From: Hymenobacter citatus
GTDB taxonomy: Bacteria > Bacteroidota > Bacteroidia > Cytophagales > Hymenobacteraceae
Direction of reading: 5' to 3'
Assembly: GCF_014333615.1 (NCBI RefSeq)
Contig: NZ_JACSCY010000005.1
Span: 124,001-188,000, forward strand
DNA: 64,000 nt
A model generated the notes under the pieces. That model did not search any database, was not told where the DNA came from, and was given only the letters and a program-made list of their open reading frames with translations. The first letter of the stretch is position 1, and every line of letters begins with the position of its first letter. Shown here in pieces: positions 57,059 through 64,000 of the stretch. A program made the translations under genes and the position numbers.

Positions 57059-58426
57059 ATGATTGCATCTTCTACTCTTCGCATATTCGTTGTCGAAGAC
57101 AACGCTTGGTATGGCGAACTACTTGAATATAAGCTCTCTCAGAATCCAGAATATATTGTCCGGCGCTTTACTACCGCCCAGTCCTGTCTGGATAACCTCA
57201 ACGAGAAGCCTGACCTTATTACGCTAGATTATACCCTGCCTGATGGTACCGGCGACGTAGTGCTGCGTCAGATAAAGGAGCGACTACCGGAAGTAGCTGT
57301 CATTATCATTTCGGGACAAGAGGACGTGCGCACAGCTGTTGGCTTATTGCGCCAGGGGGCATATGATTATCTTGTAAAAGATGAGGAAACGGCTGATCGG
57401 CTATGGAATACCATTGGCAACGTAAATCAGCAACTGGCCCTGCGCCGGGAAAACGAACGACTGCGGGAGCAGATTGGACAGAAATATGATCCGCAGCGTG
57501 CTATTTTGGGAAAGAGCCCCCAAATGCAACAATTATTTTCTTTGGTTGAAAAAGCGGCCCGTACAAATATTACTGTATCTCTAAGCGGAGAGACTGGTAC
57601 CGGGAAGGAGCTAGTTGCCAAGGCTATCCATTTTCGCTCCGAGCGTCGCAATGGTGCCTTCGTAGCCGTAAACGTGGCTGCTATTCCACGAGAGCTTATT
57701 GAAAGTGAGCTATTTGGTCACGAAAAAGGATCCTTCACCGGAGCCGTTAGCCGGCGCATTGGGCGGTTTGAGGAAGCCCATCGGGGTACGCTCTTTCTGG
57801 ATGAAATTGCCGAGCTGGACCTGAACTTACAGGCCAAGCTCCTGCGCGTACTTCAAGAGCGGGAAGTAATGCGGGTAGGCGGTAGCGCCCCGATTCCTTT
57901 CGATGCCCGCTTGATGGTAGCCACGCACCGCGACTTAACGGAAGAAGTGAAGCAGGGCCGCTTCCGGGAAGACCTTTACTACCGTTTGCTGGGCCTCCCT
58001 ATTCTACTCCCTCCTCTGCGTGACCGGGGCCAGGACGTGTTGCTGCTGGCTCAGTCGTTCTTACAAACCTTCTGCTCCCAAAACAACATGGCCGATTGTC
58101 GCCTGTCGCCGGACGCCCAGCAGAAGCTGCTGCGCTACCCCTTTCCCGGCAACGTGCGCGAGCTGAAAGCGGTGGTAGAGCTAGCTGCTGTATTGGCCGA
58201 TGGCGACACTATTCACCCACAGGATCTGTCGCTGCGGCACGCCAGCACCACGCAGGAAGCCAGCACGCCAGATGGCGACGAGTCGCTACGGACGCAGACA
58301 GCGGCCATTGTGCAGCGCTACCTCGACAACCACAACGGAAACATTTTGCAGGTAGCAGCGAAACTGCAAATTGGTAAGTCCACTATCTATCGGATGATAC
58401 AAAACAACGAAATCCGGGTTAACTGA
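57059..58426 (+). CDS. Sigma-54-dependent response regulator (NtrC family)
   Basis: A 455-residue regulator. The receiver domain has Asp 13-14-type acidic residues (VVEDN), phosphoacceptor Asp 57 ([11 protein letters not shown]) and Lys in YDYLVKDEE. The AAA+ domain has Walker [13 protein letters not shown], the sigma-54 contact loop as GSFTGA (usually GAFTGA), Walker [12 protein letters not shown] and arginine region [12 protein letters not shown]. The C-terminal Fis-type HTH is [25 protein letters not shown]. It activates sigma-54 promoters. It is paired with the hybrid kinase 43 bases downstream. The ATG at 57059 was chosen over an upstream TTG. Confidence 0.95.
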   Translation: MIASSTLRIFVVEDNAWYGELLEYKLSQNPEYIVRRFTTAQSCLDNLNEKPDLITLDYTLPDGTGDVVLRQIKERLPEVAVIIISGQEDVRTAVGLLRQGAYDYLVKDEETADRLWNTIGNVNQQLALRRENERLREQIGQKYDPQRAILGKSPQMQQLFSLVEKAARTNITVSLSGETGTGKELVAKAIHFRSERRNGAFVAVNVAAIPRELIESELFGHEKGSFTGAVSRRIGRFEEAHRGTLFLDEIAELDLNLQAKLLRVLQEREVMRVGGSAPIPFDARLMVATHRDLTEEVKQGRFREDLYYRLLGLPILLPPLRDRGQDVLLLAQSFLQTFCSQNNMADCRLSPDAQQKLLRYPFPGNVRELKAVVELAAVLADGDTIHPQDLSLRHASTTQEASTPDGDESLRTQTAAIVQRYLDNHNGNILQVAAKLQIGKSTIYRMIQNNEIRVN

Positions 58427-58469
58427 TACCTGGTTTCGCTGCTCTACTTGCCCCTATATACCCTATCCT

Positions 58470-61400
58470 ATGAGTTCTATCGCGTATCGCCACCTGCAGC
58501 GGCGCCTGCGGCAGATGACGCGGGCTCAATTGGCTACTACCGCCGAGTTGCGGGAGCTACGTGCACAGTTGGCCCAGCAAGGGCTAGCGGCGGCCAGCCA
58601 GATGAGCACTCTGCTGCAAACGATGAGTACGGCTATCCTGGCCGAAAACCAGGGTAGGCAGGTAGCACTAGTAAATCAGCGTTTCTGCGATATGGTAGGG
58701 CTTGGGCAGCCACCCGAAACCTACTTAGGCTACACTCACGACCAAATGCGTCGGGTATTGGCTCGTTGTTTTCAGCAGCCCGCTCTGGTATCAGCAACCA
58801 TCGAGCGAGCCATTGCTGAGCAAAGTCGCATTAGTGGGCAGTTGCTGCGGCTGCGCAACGGCCGGATCCTGCAGCAGGAATACCTGCCGGTATTGCAAGA
58901 TGGCAAAACGGTGCTGCACCTGTGGAGCCTGGAAGACGTGACGGAGCGCGAGCAGGCCCAGGAAAAAATCCGGCAGTACTCACTGCTCTCCGAGCATAGT
59001 CCCAATCCCTTTATCCGGTTCGACCGCGTGGGTAGGGCACAATACGCCAATCCGGTAGCAGAGCCGCTGTTACAAATACTGGAAAAGCCAGTGGAAGCGG
59101 AAACCCGCGATTTTGTCCGCAGCGAAATAGAGCAGGCCCTGCAACAAAATCAGATCCGGACCACGGAACGGCGCTTGGGCGGCCATTTCTATCATTGGCA
59201 GATAGTTCCTTTTCCGGAGGAGCAGTCGGCCATTATCTATCTGACGGACATCACCGACCGGCGGCGGGCCGAAGCAGAATTGCTACACAGCCAGCTGTTT
59301 GTATCGCGCATCAACGATACGGTGCCCAGTATGGTGTTTCTCTTTGACCTCACGCAAGGCATCCTCACGTATTCCAACCGACAAACAGAGCTGTTGCTGG
59401 GTTACACAGAGACAGAGCTGAAGGCGATGGGACCAGCCATCGTTCATCAACTGATGGCTCCTGAAACAATAGAGGAAATTGTCCGCCGCTGGCCCGAAGG
59501 TGGTCAGTTTCCGACACAGCTGCCATTAGTGTTTGAATACCCTATACGTCGCCGCGACGGCGAATGGCGCTGGTTGCGGCTACAATTGGCAGCGTTTACC
59601 CGGCAGCCCAACGGCGAGCCAATTCAGCTTATTGGCAGCGCGCAAGACATTACGGTTGCCCGGCAGATACAGGAAGAGCTGCGCCATAGCCGCTTGCTCA
59701 CAGAACGCATTACCAGCCTAGCACCCAACCTGATTTATACGTTTGACGTGCAGCAGCAATCGTTCGTCTACGTCAATCATTACTCCGTCACGGCGCTGGG
59801 CTATACGCCGGATGAGCTAATAGCCTTTGGTACTGCTACACCGCAGCGGCTGATTGTACCCAACGAGCTTGCCAAACTCCGGCAACACAACGTGCAGATT
59901 CAGAAGGCGGAAGATGGCGAAGTACACACTATTGAACTTGCTTTCCTACATCGGGATGGCTCTACCCGGTGGTTCCGGTGTAGTCATACGCCTTTTGAGC
60001 GTGATGAAGACGGTCGTTCACGCCTGATGCTGGGCACGGCCGAGGACATTACGCAGTGGAAAATTGCGGACGAGCAGCGGCGCCTTGCTAACTACCGGCT
60101 GGCCGAGCAGAACCGCTTGTTCCGGCAGGTGATTGATACCATCACGCCACTCATCTACCTGAAAAACGAAGCCGGCAACTACACGCTGGCCAACCAGGCC
60201 ACGGCACAGCTCTACGGCTCCAGCACCACCGAGATTGTACGCACGCCCTACCAGCTTCTCCGCGCCGACCCGGCCGACCTGCAACGGGACCACGCGTATG
60301 ACCAAACGGTACTGCGCACAGAGCAAACCGTTGACTACGAGGACACTTTCACAAATCCCGACGGCTCTATCCGGTGGTTGCACGTTGTGAAACAGCCTTT
60401 CATGCTGGCCGATGGCATGTTGCAGGTGTTAGGGGTAAGCACCGACATTACCGATATCAAGCGTGCGCAGCAGGAATTGCGCGAAGCCAAAGAAGCCGCC
60501 GAGGCTACGGCGCGCACCAAGCAGGAGTTTTTGGCCAACATGAGCCACGAGATTCGCACGCCTATGAACGGAATTCTGGGCATTGCCAACCTGCTGGCCA
60601 AAACCCCACTCGACGAGCAGCAAAACCAATACCTGGGCCACATCCGACATTCGGCCGAGGCATTGCTGGTGGTTATCAATGATATTCTGGCTATGGCCCA
60701 ACTCGATGCCGGCAAATTGCAGCTCGAGTCGGTTTCGTTTGACCTGCGCGACGTGCTGTATGCCAGCCAGCAAATGGTGCAGCCCCGTGCCGCCGAAAAA
60801 GGCGTGTCGCTGGAGCTGGAGCTGCCCCCCGAAACCACGCCTACCTTCGTTACGGGCGACCCTTACCGCCTGCGACAGGTACTGCTCAATCTGCTCAGCA
60901 ACGCTGTCAAATTTACAGAGCACGGGCGAGTGCTGCTAGCCTGCCGCCGCCTGAGCGCCGCCCACGAAAGGCCACGCTTCCAGTTTTCGGTGCTCGATAC
61001 GGGTATTGGCATTCCGGCCGAGCAGCTGGAGCATATGTTTGAGCCTTTCACGCAGGCGTCGTCGTCGACGGCCCGCGAGTACGGCGGCTCGGGCCTGGGC
61101 CTAAGTATTTCGCGCGGGCTGGTGGAGCTATTGGGCGGCCAGCTCTCGGCCGAAAGCACGGTGGGCGAAGGCAGCTCCTTTCTGTTTACCTTACCCTTCC
61201 AGCCAGCCGAAGAGGCCCCGCCTACCACCGCCGCAGAACCTGCGCCCCGCTACCATACATTGGGCAAACGTCGTGTGCTACTGGCCGAAGACAATGCTGT
61301 CAATCAATTTCTGGTGGAGACACTGCTGAGCACCTGGGGTATGCACGTAGATACAGCCTCTTCTGGCTCGGAGGCACTCACGCTGTTCTGGCAGAACACC

Positions 61401-62024
61401 TACGACGTGGTGCTGATGGACATTCAGATGCCCGGCATGGACGGTGTGGAAGCTACCCGGCAACTGCGGCGCCACCCCGATGCGCAACGGGCGGCTACCC
61501 CCGTTGTGGCCCTCACGGCCCACGCCCTGCGCGACGAGGCCGAACGCTACCGTTCGGCCGGCCTCGATGCCTACCTCTCGAAGCCCTTCCGCGAGGAGGA
61601 TCTGTTCCGTACCGTTTCGGCAGTGCTGCAAAAACAGCCCGTGCCAGTGGTGGAAGAAGTAGAGCCAGTTCCCGACAGCGCTCCGCTCTACGACCTTAGC
61701 GGCATTCGCCGGCTGGCCCACGGCAACGAGGGCTTTGTGAAGCGCTTGGTGCATTTGTTTATCCGCACTACCCCACCGTGCGTGCGCGAGATGGAGGAAC
61801 ACTTGGAAGCGGGCAATTGGAAGTTGCTGGGCTCTACGGCGCATCACCTCAAAAGCTCGCTAGATGGTATGCACATCCGGCCGCTTCATACCGTCATTCG
61901 CCAATTGGAAGCTTGCCAGCAAACCCCTCCTGAAGTGCCTGCCGCTACGCAGCAGGTGCAGCAGGTGCGCCAGATAACGGACTTGGTTATTGCGCAGTTA
62001 GAGCAGGAGTTTGGAGCTGAATAA
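58470..62024 (+). CDS. Hybrid sensor histidine kinase (five PAS, REC, HPt)
   Basis: A 1184-residue soluble kinase. After an N-terminal coiled coil there are about five PAS units (starting near residues 45, 170, 270, 410, 540; e.g. PNLIYTFDVQQQSFVYVNHY). HisKA has His about 692 (FLANMSHEIRTPMNG). HATPase spans about 797-912 (LLNLLSNAVKFTEHG, DTGIGIP, GSGLGLSISRGLVELLGG). A receiver at about 933-1052 has Asp in VLMDIQMPGMDG, and an HPt domain near the end has His in STAHHLKSSLDGM. The full His-Asp-His relay can pass phosphate to the NtrC-type regulator encoded just upstream. Stimulus unknown. Confidence 0.93.
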   Translation: MSSIAYRHLQRRLRQMTRAQLATTAELRELRAQLAQQGLAAASQMSTLLQTMSTAILAENQGRQVALVNQRFCDMVGLGQPPETYLGYTHDQMRRVLARCFQQPALVSATIERAIAEQSRISGQLLRLRNGRILQQEYLPVLQDGKTVLHLWSLEDVTEREQAQEKIRQYSLLSEHSPNPFIRFDRVGRAQYANPVAEPLLQILEKPVEAETRDFVRSEIEQALQQNQIRTTERRLGGHFYHWQIVPFPEEQSAIIYLTDITDRRRAEAELLHSQLFVSRINDTVPSMVFLFDLTQGILTYSNRQTELLLGYTETELKAMGPAIVHQLMAPETIEEIVRRWPEGGQFPTQLPLVFEYPIRRRDGEWRWLRLQLAAFTRQPNGEPIQLIGSAQDITVARQIQEELRHSRLLTERITSLAPNLIYTFDVQQQSFVYVNHYSVTALGYTPDELIAFGTATPQRLIVPNELAKLRQHNVQIQKAEDGEVHTIELAFLHRDGSTRWFRCSHTPFERDEDGRSRLMLGTAEDITQWKIADEQRRLANYRLAEQNRLFRQVIDTITPLIYLKNEAGNYTLANQATAQLYGSSTTEIVRTPYQLLRADPADLQRDHAYDQTVLRTEQTVDYEDTFTNPDGSIRWLHVVKQPFMLADGMLQVLGVSTDITDIKRAQQELREAKEAAEATARTKQEFLANMSHEIRTPMNGILGIANLLAKTPLDEQQNQYLGHIRHSAEALLVVINDILAMAQLDAGKLQLESVSFDLRDVLYASQQMVQPRAAEKGVSLELELPPETTPTFVTGDPYRLRQVLLNLLSNAVKFTEHGRVLLACRRLSAAHERPRFQFSVLDTGIGIPAEQLEHMFEPFTQASSSTAREYGGSGLGLSISRGLVELLGGQLSAESTVGEGSSFLFTLPFQPAEEAPPTTAAEPAPRYHTLGKRRVLLAEDNAVNQFLVETLLSTWGMHVDTASSGSEALTLFWQNTYDVVLMDIQMPGMDGVEATRQLRRHPDAQRAATPVVALTAHALRDEAERYRSAGLDAYLSKPFREEDLFRTVSAVLQKQPVPVVEEVEPVPDSAPLYDLSGIRRLAHGNEGFVKRLVHLFIRTTPPCVREMEEHLEAGNWKLLGSTAHHLKSSLDGMHIRPLHTVIRQLEACQQTPPEVPAATQQVQQVRQITDLVIAQLEQEFGAE

Positions 62025-62174
62025 TGACTACAAAAGGTTTATTTTTTAAAATCACATAATTATACTACAACTCAAACGTGTTTTTTAGGGTTGAAGTACT
62101 AGAAAGCTGTTTATCTTACAGCACTACCCATTTGCTGGTAGCAAATGGTTTTCTTTCCTTTTAATCCTCTTTTT

Positions 62175-62288
62175 ATGTCTTGGTTAATTCTTCTGGGTCT
62201 AATTGTCGCAACTGCCGTACTCGCCCTTAGCACTGTAAATAATTTGAAAGAAATGATGCGGCCGGAAACTGTACCTGCCCGTCAATAA
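62175..62288 (+). CDS. 37-residue single-membrane-span peptide
   Basis: ATG 62175 to TAA 62288. It begins MSWLILLGLIVATAVLALST, a single hydrophobic helix, then NNLKEMM and a short polar tail ending PARQ. A strong terminator follows 18 bases after the stop and an AT-rich region precedes it, so it is an independent transcription unit. It could be a small membrane protein or the peptide of a toxin-like system. No antisense RNA partner was recognised. It is short, so chance cannot be excluded. Confidence 0.55.
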   Translation: MSWLILLGLIVATAVLALSTVNNLKEMMRPETVPARQ

Positions 62289-62306
62289 TTTTCGGATTTT
62301 GAAAAA

Positions 62307-62346
62307 CAACGGGGGCTTCCTATTCAGGAAGCCCCCGTTGTTTTTT
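62307..62346 (+). terminator. Strong intrinsic terminator
   Basis: CAACGGGGGCTTCC pairs perfectly with GGAAGCCCCCGTTG (14 bp, 6-base loop), followed by TTTTTT. It lies directly after the small membrane peptide gene and upstream of the convergent T9SS-tagged gene. Confidence 0.9.
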
Positions 62347-62426
62347 GTCAGGGTAGCTGGATGCTATTGATTGCTGATTCCTACGAAAAATCAATTTATA
62401 GCAGCAATTCAACTGTCAATTGTTCC

Positions 62427-62816
62427 TCAGCGAATCACCAACTTGCGCATCTCGCTCACGTTTTCGCCTTCCAGCTTAATGTAATACAGGCCGCTGGATA
62501 TTTTGCTTAAGTCCAAGGTTTTGGTGGTACGGTCGCTCAGTTCTGTAAGCAGTTCGCGGTACACCACCGAGCCAATGACGTTTAGCACCCGTAGTTCCAC
62601 CCGTCGGTTTTCAAATCCGTTGATAGTGAGGTGCACAATACCCGTGCTGGGGTTGGGATACACCAGCACCGATTTCTCATCCGACAAGGCGGTCTTAGGA
62701 AACCCCGTGCGGGTGCTTACTACCTGGGCCGCCGCGCAAGTGGGTAATGCGCTACCAATAAGGCCAGCGCTGCCCGTTATCAGTATAAAGAGTAAATAAT
62801 GTAACCGTTTCATCAT
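62427..62816 (-). CDS. Small T9SS type A sorting-domain protein
   Basis: A 129-residue protein with a signal peptide (LLFILITGSAGLIGSALPTCAAAQ, cut near residue 30, in two parts). Most of the rest is a type A T9SS C-terminal sorting domain: VLVYPNPSTGIVHLTINGF, VELRVLNVIGSVVY, LDLSKISSGLYYIKLEGE and MRKLVIR. Only about 20 residues lie between signal and sorting domain, so there is little room for a cargo; it may be a remnant of a larger protein or a carrier by itself. Both ATG 62816 and 62813 are possible. Confidence 0.8.
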   Translation of the reverse strand: MMKRLHYLLFILITGSAGLIGSALPTCAAAQVVSTRTGFPKTALSDEKSVLVYPNPSTGIVHLTINGFENRRVELRVLNVIGSVVYRELLTELSDRTTKTLDLSKISSGLYYIKLEGENVSEMRKLVIR

Positions 62817-62991
62817 AGACGGGAAATAGAGTGGACGTATTATCAGCCAGTCTGTGGTTCTAAACGGCTGGTATTTTATTAGGTTTACAAAGGTAGAGAG
62901 ACAATTTTGGCAATTTTAACAAAATATAATTTATCTATGAAAATAACCTTAGCTACCGATTACTTTTCAACACGTTAGCCCATAAAAACAT

Positions 62992-64000
62992 TTGGACGTT
63001 CTCATTATCGGTGGTGGTTTAGCTGGTCTGGCGGCAGCCCTCGACCTACGGCAGCGCGGCTACAGTGTGACGCTGGTAGAGCGCAAGCGCTACCCATTTC
63101 ATAAGGTGTGCGGCGAGTACGTTTCCCAAGAAGTGGTGCCCTACCTGCACCGGTTGGGTGCACCACCCGCCCCCCTGGGGCCTGCCGCCATTAGCCGTTT
63201 GCAGGTGAGTGCGCCAAACGGCGCACTGCTTTCGGCCCCACTCGCATTAGGTGGATTTGGGGTGAGTCGCTATCGGCTTGATCAGTACCTAGCCGAGTTG
63301 GCGCAGGCGCGCGGCGTGGTGGTGGAGCAGGGCGCAACCGTGACTACTGTAGCCTACGATGCTGCCGCCAACCAGCACCACCTGACCCTGGCCGATGGCC
63401 GGGCCCTGACAGCCCGCTTGGTGTTGGGCACTTATGGCAAGCGCGCTAACCTGGACCGCCAGCTGCAGCGGCCGTTTTTTCAGCAACGCTCGCCCTACCT
63501 CGGCGTGAAGTACCACCTGCGCCTGCCCGGCCACCCCCGCGACCTGATTTCCCTGCACAACTTCGCCGATGGCTACGCGGGCTTTTCGGCTATTGAGGAA
63601 GATAAGCTGTGCTTCTGCTACCTCACTACCCGCCGCAATCTGAAAGCCCACGGCACCATTGCCGAGCTGGAAGCGCAGGTACTCATGCGTAATCCGCATC
63701 TGCGCGCCATTCTCACCGGCGCCGAGCAGCTTTACCCTCAGCCCGAGGTCATCAATGAAATTTCCTTTGCACCCAAGTCCTGCGTGGAAGACCACGTGCT
63801 GCTGTGCGGCGACGCCGCCGGCCTAATTACACCACTGTGCGGCAACGGTATGGCCATGGCGCTGCACGGCGCTTGCCTTGCGGCCGGGCACGCCCACCAC
63901 TTTTTGCAGGGCCAGATAAGTAGGGCAGCGCTGGAAATGGCGTATACCTACAGCTGGCAACAGCAATTTGGCGCCCGCCTGCGGGTAGGGCGCCTGGTAC
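62992..64000 (+). CDS. FAD-dependent oxidoreductase, geranylgeranyl-reductase-like (5' part)
   Basis: Open from a TTG at 62992 to the end of the window (336 codons). The only possible start before the dinucleotide-binding motif VLIIGGGLAGLAAALDLRQR is this TTG, because a TAA lies three codons upstream. Further marks are ERKRYPFHKVCGEYVSQE (typical of geranylgeranyl reductase/halogenase-like flavoproteins) and VLLCGDAAGLITPLCGNGMAMAL. Such genes in Bacteroidota often accompany polyketide or quinone-lipid genes; the neighbour beyond the window is unknown. It oxidises or reduces an apolar ring or polyprenyl substrate; no substrate is assigned. Confidence 0.85.
   Translation, partial: MDVLIIGGGLAGLAAALDLRQRGYSVTLVERKRYPFHKVCGEYVSQEVVPYLHRLGAPPAPLGPAAISRLQVSAPNGALLSAPLALGGFGVSRYRLDQYLAELAQARGVVVEQGATVTTVAYDAAANQHHLTLADGRALTARLVLGTYGKRANLDRQLQRPFFQQRSPYLGVKYHLRLPGHPRDLISLHNFADGYAGFSAIEEDKLCFCYLTTRRNLKAHGTIAELEAQVLMRNPHLRAILTGAEQLYPQPEVINEISFAPKSCVEDHVLLCGDAAGLITPLCGNGMAMALHGACLAAGHAHHFLQGQISRAALEMAYTYSWQQQFGARLRVGRLV

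Overview
The window looks like part of a chromosome from a GC-rich member of the Bacteroidota, most likely a Hymenobacter-like Cytophagales species. Pointers seen in the sequence are two secreted proteins with type IX secretion (T9SS) C-terminal sorting regions, SusC-type plug modules fused to an M56 peptidase, many small outer-membrane beta-barrel proteins, starts with no obvious Shine-Dalgarno sequence (several TTG/GTG), and a strikingly frequent CCTACCC/GGGTAGG word. The genus is inferred from protein style, not from a marker gene. No rRNA, tRNA, CRISPR array, phage or insertion sequence was seen.

Layout. 1-14.5 kb: the end of a hydroxypyruvate-isomerase-like gene and a 3-keto-disaccharide hydrolase-like gene with possible LacI-type operators between them; small hypothetical genes; a BlaI / M56 sensor-peptidase / plug-domain set; an outer-membrane barrel; an M13 peptidase lipoprotein; pirin; DUF2490; a radical SAM/SPASM protein; a thioredoxin-fold protein without its CxxC. 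14.5-25.4 kb: radA, then two signalling units: a cNMP-domain histidine kinase next to a receiver-glutaredoxin-like-thioredoxin-reductase-like fusion, and a giant multi-PAS kinase overlapping a LuxR-type regulator. 25.5-28.8 kb: a tandemly duplicated metallophosphoesterase lipoprotein / outer-membrane protein pair and a frameshifted remnant. 28.8-35.0 kb: an acyltransferase and the phenylalanine/tyrosine operon (prephenate dehydratase, aminotransferase, prephenate dehydrogenase, DAHP synthase-chorismate mutase).

The most exciting element is the leader of that operon. Two consecutive tiny ORFs, 20 and 27 codons, are packed with Phe and Tyr codons. Each is followed by a hairpin with a T-run and by a sequence able to form an antiterminator. 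This looks like a tandem ribosome-mediated transcription attenuator responding to charged tRNA-Phe/tRNA-Tyr.

35-41 kb: TPR and outer-membrane proteins, and an ammonium transporter with a companion porin. 41-53 kb: a one-strand nucleotide cluster in transcription order pyrF, pyrE, purL, purQ, purC, a DUF6985-like gene, purD, purN, purF, purM; PurL/PurQ look like a split large-type FGAM synthase. 53-64 kb: a DUF4468-like secreted protein, a large T9SS cargo protein with three internal repeats, a sigma-54 activator with a hybrid kinase, a 37-residue membrane peptide, a small T9SS-tagged protein, and the start of an FAD oxidoreductase.

Long palindromic repeats (about 100 bp, outer arms TGTCATCCTGA...) sit in at least four intergenic gaps, several of them inside operons, and two other palindrome families occur once each.
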